64,000 bases of DNA from Listeria sp. PSOL-1 (lineage in GTDB: Bacteria > Bacillota > Bacilli > Lactobacillales > Listeriaceae): contig NZ_LR760298.1 in assembly GCF_902806445.1 (NCBI RefSeq), positions 992,001-1,056,000 of the forward strand, given 5' to 3'. The translations under genes were made by a program, and so were the position numbers. Below the pieces are notes generated by a model, which was not told the DNA's origin, made no database searches, and saw nothing but the letters and a program-made list of their open reading frames with translations. Shown piece by piece: positions 27,214 to 35,973 of this stretch (the stretch's first letter is position 1; each line of letters begins with the position of its first letter).

Positions 27214-27552
27214 AGTTAAAACACCCTTCATTTAGTAAGTTCTTACATTAAAACTGCATACAGTCAAAGTGTGAAGATTAATTCCTTATTTTGATCGTTT
27301 TTTTGCGAAATCGATAATAGTCTCCCAGAACTATTGCAACGAAAAAAATAAGCAAATAAATTTTGTCACACATATAGAAGATTATGTGTTGAAGCTAGAG
27401 TAGTAGATCGATTAGGACATATTATAGTTATTTAAGTAATGGCACACTTAAAAATAATTAGTTGAAGCTGATAAATTCTTTAATTATGATTAAGATATTT
27501 TGTCACAAAAAACGCCACGAATATACTATATAAATTTAATCATTAAAAAACA

Positions 27553-27595
27553 TCTTGAGAGGAATTCGAACTCCTGTCCAACGGCTTAGATGCCC
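27553..27595 (-). repeat. Degenerate copy of the tRNA-Arg 3' half (att scar)
   Basis: 43 bases align with the anticodon loop to acceptor end of tRNA-Arg at 28647-28720 with about 8-9 mismatches, including GAATTCGAACTCCTG for the T-arm and ACGGCTTAGA for the anticodon stem. A displaced partial tRNA 3' end in the same orientation is the usual scar of site-specific integration at a tRNA gene. Confidence 0.75.
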
Positions 27596-27692
27596 ATAGA
27601 GAAAACCGAATTTTAGAGAATTCAACCGCTATTTAAAGCCATTTGGGGTTTTAACAAAGCAGATAAAAGAAGTCAAAAATAGTTGAAAGTTG

Positions 27693-27746
27693 TTAAGTTC
27701 TTCCCCATTTCTGCTCCAAACTTTTTAGGCATAATTTTTCAAATGC
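27693..27746 (-). pseudogene. Possible remnant of an integrase C-terminus
   Basis: The short frame AFEKLCLKSLEQKWGRT, ending in TAA about 100 bases from the tRNA scar, has the flavour of a tyrosine recombinase tail, and such genes normally end beside the att site. Only 17 residues are readable, so this is weak. Confidence 0.25.
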
Positions 27747-27762
27747 AATGCGTATATTTAGA

Positions 27763-27791
27763 TTTACGTAAACACAAATATATGTTACAAT
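27763..27791 (+). promoter_or_regulatory. Promoter of the putative antitoxin RNA
   Basis: TTTACG and TACAAT with a 17-base spacer on the plus strand, ending about seven bases before the predicted RNA start. Confidence 0.6.
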
Positions 27792-27797
27792 AAACTA

Positions 27798-27925
27798 TGG
27801 AAAGAGAGACATGCTCGAACATATCTCTCTAAACTGCAGTGGTACCGTTTAAAAGACGGTAGCTAGCTTTATAAAGTTACGTTGTAACCATTAATCGCCT
27901 CGCTAAAATTGATGGTTACTTTTTT
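27798..27925 (+). ncRNA. Putative antisense antitoxin RNA of a type I toxin-antitoxin pair
   Basis: A plus-strand RNA of about 128 nt is bounded by the promoter at 27763-27791 and a terminator (GTAACCAT with ATGGTTAC, then six T). It holds two further hairpins (AGAGAGA with TCTCTCT; ACCGT with ACGGT) and no ORF. It converges on the minus-strand gene for a 19-residue hydrophobic peptide at 27945-28004, so the two transcripts should overlap at their 3' ends, as in txpA/RatA and related systems. Boundaries are predicted, not measured. Confidence 0.6.
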
Positions 27926-27944
27926 GGTTTATTGAAGTCTAATA

Positions 27945-28004
27945 CTATAACACGATGAGCGTAGCAAATGCTACCGCAAACATCAATGCTTCGTAAGAAG
28001 ACAT
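27945..28004 (-). CDS. Holin-like type I toxin peptide
   Basis: 19 aa: MSSYEALMFAVAFATLIVL. A polar start (xxYEALM) followed by one hydrophobic helix is the pattern of small Firmicutes holin-like toxins (TxpA/BsrG-type Hol_Tox family, which often begin with YEAL or YDAL), although this one is shorter at the C-terminus. AGAAAGGA lies six bases before the ATG. The mRNA would start near 28086 from an extended -10 promoter (TGATATAAT, 28093-28098), giving an 80-base leader. The opposing RNA at 27798-27925 is the predicted antitoxin. Membrane damage is the expected action, inferred from the family. Confidence 0.6.
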   Translation of the reverse strand: MSSYEALMFAVAFATLIVL

Positions 28005-28144
28005 GTGTGTTCCTTTCTGGAAGCAAAACCATAGGCATCACCCCTAATTAGAGATTTAGCCACCATCTTTCTTGCTTTACCACTGCATAATTATTATATC
28101 ATGAATAGAAGTGGCCTTCTACTACATTTGAGATGATATAGAGT

Positions 28145-28195
28145 AAAACAGAGCCTTAAGAGTAATTAATTTTCACACTCTTAAAGCTCTGTTTT
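28145..28195. terminator. Bidirectional terminator
   Basis: 19-base arms AAAACAGAGCCTTAAGAGT and ACTCTTAAAGCTCTGTTTT form a long stem with one mismatch, directly after the small membrane protein gene at 28200-28361. Confidence 0.8.
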
Positions 28196-28199
28196 TTTA

Positions 28200-28361
28200 T
28201 CACTGTTTATGATTAATAAACTTTTTATTCTTAAATCTCTTTATCCAATAACGTATTGACATAAATGCTACTACTAAAATAGCAATTAAAATAATCGGGG
28301 CAATCACTACCCAAGCAGCGTCATAATAATTAAATACATTGCCAAAAATTATATTTTTCAA
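28200..28361 (-). CDS. Small single-helix membrane protein with TTG start (53 aa)
   Basis: MKNIIFGNVFNYYDAAW leads into one strong helix (VVIAPIILIAILVVAFM) and a very basic tail (IKRFKNKKFINHKQ). GAGGAG lies ten bases before a TTG; no ATG is in frame. A good terminator follows immediately, which supports a real gene. Family unknown. It lies between the toxin-antitoxin candidate and tRNA-Arg, inside the presumed decayed element. Confidence 0.5.
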   Translation of the reverse strand: MKNIIFGNVFNYYDAAWVVIAPIILIAILVVAFMSIRYWIKRFKNKKFINHKQ

Positions 28362-28646
28362 CTCAATTCAGCTCCTCACAAATTAAAGTTTTAGTGATTC
28401 AGTAGAATAACTTACCCGCCCCATTTCAAAGTGTCCAAGAACAAGGTATTTATACTTTTTCAGTCTAAAATAATGAGCGAGATGATAAAATAGTCGCTCT
28501 AATTACAAGCTGTCGTGCTGGGAAACTAACTGCACTTGAACTAAAAAGAAGACTGATCAGAAAAAGTTAAATTGAGTTTAAAACCCATTTTAACCTTTTC
28601 TGCCCAGCCTCTGCCCCATTCGGTAATAGCATATCTTTAAAATCAA

Positions 28647-28720
<74 letters not shown>

Positions 28721-28822
28721 AAATGGCTAAAAATTCACAGCCAACTATCATTCTATGTTGAATCTACGCTTTTGTCAATGGTTTTCTAAAAGTTCTTAGA
28801 AAAATTTCCCAAAAAGATGAAT

Positions 28823-29344
28823 TTATGCGTTTCTTAATGGAAAAATTTGCGTTAGCTCCGTTAGCTCTTGATCGTTGTTATCCATAAAACGTACACAAAC
28901 GCCATTTTCAGCACTTTCAACAAGGGCATAGGTTTTTATTCTGACGCGGCCACGTGGTAATGAAATACTGCCAGGGTTTAAAATTAGTGTGTCATCCATC
29001 ATATCGGCGCCAAGTTCATGTGAATGCCCAAAAAATACAAAATCAGCATTTAATTCACGCGCACGGTAACGTAAATTCATTAACGTCATTTTGATATTGT
29101 ATAAGTGGCCATGGGTTACAAAAACCCGATAACCTTCCACATCAAAAACGAGTTCATTTGGAAAATCTGTACCAAAATCACAGTTACCTCGTACTGTTTT
29201 AAAGCCATCTATTGCGTTATTACTCGCTTCTAGTTCTGAATCGCCACAATGGATTAGCGCATCGGTATCATTAGCATATTTTTCTTTCAAATGAAGTAAA
29301 CAGTCCTGTTCCCCGTGACTATCGCTAACTACTAATAATTTCAA
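28823..29344 (-). CDS. ysnB: Metallophosphoesterase of the YfcE/YsnB family
   Basis: 173 aa, calcineurin-like phosphoesterase with metal-binding motifs VVSDSHG, HCGDSE, RGNCD, THGH and GHSH in order. Related proteins act as phosphodiesterases on small substrates; the physiological one is not known here. It follows rdgB by 39 bases in the racE-rph-rdgB-ysnB cluster, conserved in Bacillales, and its 3' end borders tRNA-Arg and the accessory region. Confidence 0.88.
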   Translation of the reverse strand: MKLLVVSDSHGEQDCLLHLKEKYANDTDALIHCGDSELEASNNAIDGFKTVRGNCDFGTDFPNELVFDVEGYRVFVTHGHLYNIKMTLMNLRYRARELNADFVFFGHSHELGADMMDDTLILNPGSISLPRGRVRIKTYALVESAENGVCVRFMDNNDQELTELTQIFPLRNA

Positions 29345-29383
29345 ATTTATCGTCCTTCCTTTTGTGCTCTGTGTTATATTTTC

Positions 29384-29995
29384 TCATTTTTCTTCAATTT
29401 TTGCTAGTAGTTTTTCGATGTTTTTTGCAAGTTCTTTTAGTGCATTCGCTCGGTGACTGATTTTGTTTTTTTCTTCTGAAGGTAAATTGGCCATCGTTGT
29501 TCCTTTTTCAGGGACATAAAAAAGTGGATCATAGCCAAAGCCATTTTCTCCAGATGGTTTTTCAGCAATAAGGCCAGAACATTCGCCAGTATAAAAATCA
29601 GTTGTCGTTCTTGGTGAGCTAACTGCTAACGTTGTATGAAAACGAGCGGTTCGTTTTTCTTTTGGAATTCCTTTTAATTCTGCTAGTAATTTTTCGTTAT
29701 TTTTAGCATCATTATGATCAAATCCAGCGTAACGAGCTGAGTAAACGCCTGGAGCACCGTGAAGCGCATCCACAATGAGGCCAGAGTCATCAGCAATAAC
29801 GGTTGTTCCTAGTTTTTTAGCTACTGTTTCCGCCTTTAACGCAGCATTTTCGGCAAATGTTGTCCCGGTTTCTTCAATTTCTTTAATATCTGGGAAATCT
29901 GCTAGTGTTAAAACTTCTACTTGATATTTAGCTAGCATCGCTTCAAATTCTCTGGCTTTTCCGCGATTATGCGTGGCGATAACCAATTTTTTCAT
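29384..29995 (-). CDS. rdgB: Non-canonical purine NTP pyrophosphatase (RdgB/HAM1)
   Basis: 203 aa. Removes ITP, dITP and XTP from the nucleotide pool. Signature segments ATHNRGKAREFEAML, ADDSGLIVDALHGAPGVYSARYAG and SGENGFGYDPLFYVPE are present, with SHRANALKEL near the end. Its ATG follows the rph stop directly (TGAATG), so it is translationally coupled to rph. Confidence 0.93.
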   Translation of the reverse strand: MKKLVIATHNRGKAREFEAMLAKYQVEVLTLADFPDIKEIEETGTTFAENAALKAETVAKKLGTTVIADDSGLIVDALHGAPGVYSARYAGFDHNDAKNNEKLLAELKGIPKEKRTARFHTTLAVSSPRTTTDFYTGECSGLIAEKPSGENGFGYDPLFYVPEKGTTMANLPSEEKNKISHRANALKELAKNIEKLLAKIEEK

Positions 29996-30745
29996 TCATT
30001 CGGCTCCTTTGATTTGGGCAGTAATTTCGCTACCTAAAATCTCTTTTTGTAGATCAATTAAATGGTTGATTCCGATTTGACCAAGCTTGAGTAATTCAGT
30101 AAGGTCTTCATTTGAAAAAGTGGCTTCTTCTCCAGTGCCTTGAAGTTCTACAAAACGGCCACTACCGGTCATAATTACATTCATATCAACATTTGCTCGA
30201 CTATCTTCTATATAATTCAGATCCAAAACCACAGACTCATCTTCTAAAATACCGACACTAATAGCGGCAAGAAAATCTTGAACTGGAAATTTCTCAAATG
30301 GCTTTTCTTCATTTAGGCGGCTAATAGCAAGGGCCATTGCGACAAAAGCTCCTGTAATAGAAGCTGTTCTTGTGCCACCGTCTGCTTGAATAACATCACA
30401 ATCAAGCCATACTGTTCTTTCGCCTAGTGCTTCAAGATCAACGACAGCACGCAATGCTCGTCCAATTAAGCGCTGGATTTCCATTGTTCTACCAGTCACT
30501 TTTCCTTTTGCAGATTCGCGAATATTACGTGTTTGTGTTGCCCTTGGTAGCATAGCATATTCTGCTGAAATCCAGCCTTTTCCTTCTCCACGCATAAATG
30601 GAGGGACTTTTTCTTCAATACTTGCAGAACAAATGACTTTTGTATCGCCAAAAGTGATTAAAACAGAACCTTCTGGATGAAGTAAATAATCTTTTTCAAT
30701 GATCACTTCGCGTAGTTGGTTTTTTTCTCGTTCATCGACTCTCAT
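29996..30745 (-). CDS. rph: Ribonuclease PH
   Basis: 249 aa, phosphorolytic exoribonuclease that trims tRNA 3' ends. Conserved text includes [48 protein letters not shown] and an acidic DMNVIMT segment. Full length. It lies between racE and rdgB, with AGGAGA somewhat far (13 bases) upstream of the ATG. Confidence 0.94.
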   Translation of the reverse strand: MRVDEREKNQLREVIIEKDYLLHPEGSVLITFGDTKVICSASIEEKVPPFMRGEGKGWISAEYAMLPRATQTRNIRESAKGKVTGRTMEIQRLIGRALRAVVDLEALGERTVWLDCDVIQADGGTRTASITGAFVAMALAISRLNEEKPFEKFPVQDFLAAISVGILEDESVVLDLNYIEDSRANVDMNVIMTGSGRFVELQGTGEEATFSNEDLTELLKLGQIGINHLIDLQKEILGSEITAQIKGAE

Positions 30746-30767
30746 CTTAAAATCTAATCTCCTTTGT

Positions 30768-31565
30768 TTATCCTAAATGGATGTGTTCTACTACCATATC
30801 TTTAAAATCTAACCAGTCTGAAGCAATATCTTTAAAAATATCTACCGATCCGGTCGTGAAAAAACGATGATTGATTTTGCCTACTTGTTTTTCTAATAAA
30901 TCATGATAATCAAGTAATGCGCTTACTTCGCTGGCTGTTTCTTCACCAGAATTAATAACAGTTACATCGTCGCCCATAACATTCTCGATGATTGGCTTAA
31001 GAAGCGGATAATGAGTACAGCCTAAAATAAGCGTATCGATCTTTGTGCTTTTAAGTGGTAAAAGAGACTCGGCAACAATTTTTTTGGCGATAGGACTTTT
31101 ATATTCAAAGGATTCAACAATAGGAACAAATTTTGGACAAGCAAGCGAGTCTACTTCAACATATTGATTTAATCCTCGTAAAGCATTAGGATACGCTAGG
31201 CTTTGTACTGTACCAACCGTTCCGATCACGCCGATGTGATTGTTTCGTGTTTCTTTCAGTGCAGCACGTGAACCAGGTTGAATAACACCAATAATTGGGA
31301 TATTAAGGTTCGCTCTAATATCTTTTAGCGCCGCTGCTGTTGCTGTATTACAGGCAATGACAATCATTTTAACACCTTGTTCAACTAAAAAATTAGTCAT
31401 TTGCCAAGTAAATTCTTTCACTTCTTCTATATCACGCGGGCCATAAGGACAACGTGCAGTATCGCCTAAATAATAAATTTGTTCATGAGGAAGCTGTTTT
31501 AATACTTCTTTTACTACTGTCAAACCGCCTACCCCAGAATCAATAAAACCAATTGCTTGTTTCAC
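30768..31565 (-). CDS. racE: Glutamate racemase
   Basis: 265 aa; supplies D-glutamate for peptidoglycan. Catalytic Cys72 in VIACNTA and Cys183 in LGCTHYPLL, with the N-terminal [13 protein letters not shown]. Start is GTG at 31565 with a GAGG site. It heads the racE-rph-rdgB-ysnB cluster and is divergent from the yslB-like gene; promoters for both must lie within 31566-31726. Confidence 0.94.
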   Translation of the reverse strand: MKQAIGFIDSGVGGLTVVKEVLKQLPHEQIYYLGDTARCPYGPRDIEEVKEFTWQMTNFLVEQGVKMIVIACNTATAAALKDIRANLNIPIIGVIQPGSRAALKETRNNHIGVIGTVGTVQSLAYPNALRGLNQYVEVDSLACPKFVPIVESFEYKSPIAKKIVAESLLPLKSTKIDTLILGCTHYPLLKPIIENVMGDDVTVINSGEETASEVSALLDYHDLLEKQVGKINHRFFTTGSVDIFKDIASDWLDFKDMVVEHIHLG

Positions 31566-31726
31566 AGTTTCGCCTCAATTTCTATTTATTAATACCAAAA
31601 AACTATACGTATATATTTTCTTATTTTTTTCTGCATTTAGCAAGTATTTTTTGTGAAATTATAATTTTGCTTCCAATTTATGGACAATTTTGGTTATAAT
31701 AGTTACAGGAAAGTGGGGTTAACCAT

Positions 31727-32179
31727 ATGACAGACAAAATTGAAAATAACGACGTAGAACAAATGGAGCTTGAACTTGTTCCTAGTTTTGCGCATGAATT
31801 ATATCGTGATTATTTGCTACCAGAATTACTTGGTGAAGAAGCTCCTCATATTTTATATTGGGCAGGAAAAGATCTCGCTCGTCAGTTTCCACTTGAAACA
31901 TTTGATGAGGTTGTCGCTTTCTTTAAAAAAGCTTCTTTCGGTGATTTAGAAATCATGAAGGATAAAAAAGATGAACTTCATATTCGCCTTTTTGGAAATC
32001 AAATATCAGGCCGCTTTGAAAAACAAAATTCACCAACTTTTAAATTAGAAGCAGGCTTTATTGCAGAATCGCTACAATCACAAAAAAAGCTTTATACAGA
32101 AGCCTATGATGAAATTAATTCACGTAAAAAAGAAGCCGTTCTCATTGTTAAATGGGATCGTAAAGAAACTATAGAATAA
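31727..32179 (+). CDS. yslB: YslB family protein (DUF2507)
   Basis: 150 aa, cytoplasmic, acidic. The ARQFPLETFDEVVAFFKKASFGDLEI region and overall length match YslB, found near lysC/uvrC/trxA in Bacillus and Listeria; its fold belongs to a heme/ligand-binding-like group, but its role is unknown. It is the only plus-strand gene in this core stretch and converges with lysC across hairpin element E3. Confidence 0.8.
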   Translation: MTDKIENNDVEQMELELVPSFAHELYRDYLLPELLGEEAPHILYWAGKDLARQFPLETFDEVVAFFKKASFGDLEIMKDKKDELHIRLFGNQISGRFEKQNSPTFKLEAGFIAESLQSQKKLYTEAYDEINSRKKEAVLIVKWDRKETIE

Positions 32180-32180
32180 T

Positions 32181-32363
32181 AATGAGAAAATGCGATTCAA
32201 CAAATAGAGCGTAGATACTACATTTCGAACACGATTAAGAGGATTGCCAGAACCCGGAAGCGGAGCGTACGACTGTACGTGAGAACCGGAAGTCTGGCAA
32301 TCCTCTTCAATGCGAATTGCGAGCGCTTGTCGCTGATTTATTTTGTGTATATCCAGACTCATT
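32181..32363. repeat. Long hairpin element, copy E3
   Basis: Between the convergent yslB and lysC genes, slightly overlapping the lysC stop. Central stem ATTAAGAGGATTGCCAGA against TCTGGCAATCCTCTTCAAT, apical CGTAC-GACT-GTACG hairpin and GAACCGGAAGT loop, right flank CGCTGATTTATTTTGTGT as in E4 and E5. Probably a two-way terminator. Confidence 0.75.
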
Positions 32364-33573
32364 TTTCTAGCTCAAATATATCATGAAGAACTTGAGCGGC
32401 TTCTACCATTTTTTTATCGGGGACTACGGTTGAAACTTTAATTTCTGAGGTGCTAATCATTTTAATTGGAATATCCACTTCGGTTAATGCTTCAAACATG
32501 CGGGCTGCAACACCTGGATTTGATACCATCCCTGAGCCAACAATCGAAACTTTAGCAAGGTTTTGTTCAGATTCTAAGTCGCTATAGCCTATTTCCGCTT
32601 TTTTATCTTCTAAAACAGTAAGTGTATCGAGTAATTCAGCACTTTTGATTGTGAAAGAAAGATTGCCATGGCCAAGGCCAGTAATTCCTTGAATAATAAT
32701 ATCAACATCAATATTTTTTTGGGCAAGTTCTGTAAATACTTTTGAGACGTGCATTTCTTTTTTATCTTCCCAATGAATCGTGACACGAGTCATCTGGTCT
32801 TCAAAAGCAATGCCTCTTACAACTTTCGTATTTTCCACTGTTATTTCCTCCTCAATCATTGTCCCTACTTCTGTTCCGTGACTCATACGTACTTCCAGTG
32901 GTATACGGAAGTTTTTCGCGTATTCAACGGAGCGCGGATGTAGTACTCCTGCTCCTAAATGGGCTAATTCAAGCATTTCATCATAAGTGAGTTGTGTTAA
33001 TTTTTTTGCACGCTTAACATAACGGGGGTCTGTTGTATAAACACCATCAACATCTGTACAAATTGCACATTTATTTGCGTTCATCGCAACAGCAAGCGCC
33101 ACTGCTGTTGTATCAGAGCCTCCGCGGCCAAGCGTTGTTAGTTCACCGCTAGCCGTTATTCCTTGAAATCCTGCTACAATAACAATATTCCCGGCATCTA
33201 ACTCCATTTGAAGACGATCTGTATCAATATCTAAAATTCGGGCATTACCATGAAGTTCTTCCGTTTCAATTCCTGCTTGCCAGCCAGTGAGTGATATCGC
33301 TTTTTGTCCGTGCGCTTTAAGTGTCATTGCAAGTAGCGAAGTCGTAACTTGTTCTCCGGTTGAAAGTAACATATCCATCTCGCGCTTATCAGGAGTCTGG
33401 CTGATTTCATTTGCCATTCCCAGCAATTTATCAGTGGACTTCCCCATTGCTGAAACAACGACGATCACTTTGTTCCCTGCTTTTTGTTCACGAATTGCTT
33501 GCTCTGCTGTTTTAGCAATTTTTCCGGTAGTGCTTACAGAAGTTCCACCAAATTTTAAGACTACAAGCCCCAT
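32359..33573 (-). CDS. lysC: Aspartokinase
   Basis: 404 aa; phosphorylates aspartate at the head of lysine, threonine and methionine synthesis. N-terminal kinase domain with KFGGTSV and TLGRGGSDTTAVALA, and two C-terminal ACT domains (about 265-404) for allosteric control. Length and ACT arrangement fit the Bacillus LysC type that is usually lysine-sensitive. Only 15 bases separate it from uvrC, so a lysine riboswitch directly upstream is excluded and it is probably co-transcribed with uvrC. Confidence 0.93.
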   Translation of the reverse strand: MGLVVLKFGGTSVSTTGKIAKTAEQAIREQKAGNKVIVVVSAMGKSTDKLLGMANEISQTPDKREMDMLLSTGEQVTTSLLAMTLKAHGQKAISLTGWQAGIETEELHGNARILDIDTDRLQMELDAGNIVIVAGFQGITASGELTTLGRGGSDTTAVALAVAMNANKCAICTDVDGVYTTDPRYVKRAKKLTQLTYDEMLELAHLGAGVLHPRSVEYAKNFRIPLEVRMSHGTEVGTMIEEEITVENTKVVRGIAFEDQMTRVTIHWEDKKEMHVSKVFTELAQKNIDVDIIIQGITGLGHGNLSFTIKSAELLDTLTVLEDKKAEIGYSDLESEQNLAKVSIVGSGMVSNPGVAARMFEALTEVDIPIKMISTSEIKVSTVVPDKKMVEAAQVLHDIFELEK

Positions 33574-33587
33574 ACTTTTTCCTCCCT

Positions 33588-35396
33588 CTATTCTTCATTG
33601 TTGTTCATTTCTTTACTTAAATCGCTAACTTTTTGATAAACGGCTTCGGCAACTTGCTTTGGTATTCCGCTTTTTTGCAATTCTGTAACTGATGCAGCTT
33701 TGATTTTTTTCATGGAACCAAAATGTTGCAAGATTTTTTTCTTACGTCCTGGTCCAACACCTGGAATACCATCCAAAATTGATTGAAAGCCTGTTTTACT
33801 GCGTAGTTGTCTATGAAAAGTTATCGCAAACCGGTGGACCTCATCTTGAATGCGTTGCAATAAATAAAACTCTTGGCTATTTCGTTCAAGGGGAATAATC
33901 GCAAGTGGCTCACCGAAAAGTAATTGGCTTGTTTTATGTTTATCGTCTTTAGCTAAGCCTGCAACTGGAATATCCAGTCCAAGTTCGTTAATTAAAACAT
34001 CTTTTGCGCTGTCAATTTGTCCTTTTCCACCATCAATTAAGACTAAATCTGGAAGTGGCAAACCTTCTTTTAGCACGCGCCAATAACGCCTTCTTACTAC
34101 TTCACGCATGGTTGCATAATCATCTGGACCTGCTACGGTTTTAATTTTATATTTGCGATAATCATTTTTGCTTGGTTTTCCGTCAAGAAAAGTGACCATC
34201 GCTGAAACAGGGTCTGTTCCGTAGATATTAGAATTATCAAACGCTTCAATGCGTGTTGGTGTGGGGATTCCCATTTGTTCACCAAGTTTATTTGTTGCGC
34301 CCACCGTTCTTTCTTCATTGCGCTCAAGCAACATGAATTTCTCATTTAAGGCAATTTTAGCATTTTTATAAGCGAGTTTTACGAGTTCTTTTTTATTCCC
34401 TCTTTTGGGGACAAGTACTTTTGTATCAGGTAAAAGCGCTTGCACAGCTTCTTGATCCACATCATCTGGCAAGAAAACTTCTTTTGGAACAATATGGTTT
34501 GCTTTTTCGTAAAACTGGCCAATAAATGTGAGAAAATCATCATCTGCATCATTATAAAAAGGAAATTGCGATACATCGCGTTCAATGAGCTTCCCTTGTC
34601 TAATGAAAAATACTTGAACACACATCCAGCCCTTATCAATAGCATAACCAAATACATCACGATCGACAAAATCATTCATCGTCATTTTTTGTTTTTCCAT
34701 TGTTGTTTCAATCGCGTTAATTTGATCACGAAATTCAGCAGCTTTTTCAAATTCCATTGATCCAGCGGCATGGTTCATTTTTGTAAGCAGTTCTTGCTTT
34801 ACTTTTTTATAACCACCATTTAAAAAACTAACAATTTCGTCAAACATTTTTTGGTATGTTTCTTTGCTTACTTCAAAAACACATGGTGCTAAACACTGTC
34901 CTAAATGATAATACAAACAGACTTTGTTTGGTAATGTTGTACACTTTCTAAGTGGATAAAGGCGATCAAGGATTTTTTTTACTTCATTTGCGGCATATAC
35001 ATTTGGATAGGGACCAAAATATTTGCCTTTGTCCTTCTTTACTTGACGCGTAATGATGAGGCGTGGGTGCCGCTCATTTGTAATTTTGATAAACGGATAG
35101 GTTTTATCGTCTTTTAAACGAATATTGAAGCGTGGATCATGTTTTTTGATCAAATTAATTTCAAGTAAAAGGGCTTCAACATCAGACGAAGTGACAATAT
35201 ATTCAAAATCAGTAATTTCCTGGACAAGGCGCTGTGTTTTACTATCATGGGTGCCTGTAAAGTAGGATCGGACGCGATTTTTTAAAATTTTTGCTTTCCC
35301 TACATAGATAATCGTTCCCTGCTTATCTCTCATTAGGTAGCAACCTGGCTGATCTGGAAGCAATGCTAATTTATTTTGAATATGACTAGATACCAT
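33588..35396 (-). CDS. uvrC: UvrABC excinuclease subunit C
   Basis: 602 aa. Makes the two incisions in nucleotide excision repair. GIY-YIG domain at the N-terminus ([18 protein letters not shown]), UVR motif ([19 protein letters not shown]), RNase H-like endonuclease region with [16 protein letters not shown] and [10 protein letters not shown], and C-terminal tandem helix-hairpin-helix ([13 protein letters not shown]). Typical length. Followed closely by lysC. Confidence 0.96.
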   Translation of the reverse strand: MVSSHIQNKLALLPDQPGCYLMRDKQGTIIYVGKAKILKNRVRSYFTGTHDSKTQRLVQEITDFEYIVTSSDVEALLLEINLIKKHDPRFNIRLKDDKTYPFIKITNERHPRLIITRQVKKDKGKYFGPYPNVYAANEVKKILDRLYPLRKCTTLPNKVCLYYHLGQCLAPCVFEVSKETYQKMFDEIVSFLNGGYKKVKQELLTKMNHAAGSMEFEKAAEFRDQINAIETTMEKQKMTMNDFVDRDVFGYAIDKGWMCVQVFFIRQGKLIERDVSQFPFYNDADDDFLTFIGQFYEKANHIVPKEVFLPDDVDQEAVQALLPDTKVLVPKRGNKKELVKLAYKNAKIALNEKFMLLERNEERTVGATNKLGEQMGIPTPTRIEAFDNSNIYGTDPVSAMVTFLDGKPSKNDYRKYKIKTVAGPDDYATMREVVRRRYWRVLKEGLPLPDLVLIDGGKGQIDSAKDVLINELGLDIPVAGLAKDDKHKTSQLLFGEPLAIIPLERNSQEFYLLQRIQDEVHRFAITFHRQLRSKTGFQSILDGIPGVGPGRKKKILQHFGSMKKIKAASVTELQKSGIPKQVAEAVYQKVSDLSKEMNNNEE

Positions 35397-35427
35397 GTAA
35401 TTCCAACTCCATTTTTCTTAATAAAAT

Positions 35428-35562
35428 AAAGGAGAGTTTGGGACATAAGCGAAATAAATCGGCGACGAGATTTTCGCTCTCGCTCGATTGATCACTTGAA
35501 ATCGGCGTATTTACACCATATTCTTCAAATGGCTAAATCGCTTTATGTCACAAACTCTCTTT
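35428..35562. repeat. Long hairpin element, copy E8 (core-deleted form)
   Basis: 25-base arms (35428-35452 and 35538-35562) pair with two or three differences: GAGAGTTTGGGACATAAGCGA and its complement. The interior AAATAAATCGGCGACGAG and CGCTCGATTGATCACTTGAAAT are shared with the larger copies in the same order but without their central stem. It lies between trxA and uvrC. Confidence 0.75.
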
Positions 35563-35576
35563 CACTTTAGCATAAG

Positions 35577-35891
35577 CTATAAATATTTATTGATAACTTC
35601 ATCCAAATCTTCTTTTGGACGATAACCGATAACCTTATCGACTACTTCTCCGTCTTTTTTTATTAAAAGTGTCGGGATGCTCATTATACCAAATTGTTTT
35701 GGTGTTTCTTGATTAGCATCAATATCTATTTTAACGATTTTTAATTGACCCTCGCGTTCTGCTGCGATTTCTTCTAAAATAGGCGCTACCATGCGGCAAG
35801 GGCCACACCAAGTCGCCCAAAAATCAGTTAGAACAAGGCCAGTTCCTGTTTCTTGTTCAAACTGTGCATCTGTAATTTCTTGAATTGCCAT
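35577..35891 (-). CDS. trxA: Thioredoxin
   Basis: 104 aa, single thioredoxin fold with the redox motif WCGPC (Cys29 and Cys32) and the cis-Pro loop MSIPTLL. Reduces protein disulfides with thioredoxin reductase. AAGGAGATG upstream. It lies between mutS2 and uvrC as in related Bacillales. Confidence 0.97.
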   Translation of the reverse strand: MAIQEITDAQFEQETGTGLVLTDFWATWCGPCRMVAPILEEIAAEREGQLKIVKIDIDANQETPKQFGIMSIPTLLIKKDGEVVDKVIGYRPKEDLDEVINKYL

Positions 35892-35973
35892 TTTACACCA
35901 TCTCCTTCAAAAAATACTCTCTTATCTTAGTATACATTCGTTCTAGTGAATTCGCTATTTATTTGCTTATTGT

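Noticed and set aside
33574..33587. Lysine riboswitch upstream of lysC
   Set aside because: Only 14 bases separate uvrC and lysC; no room for a riboswitch.
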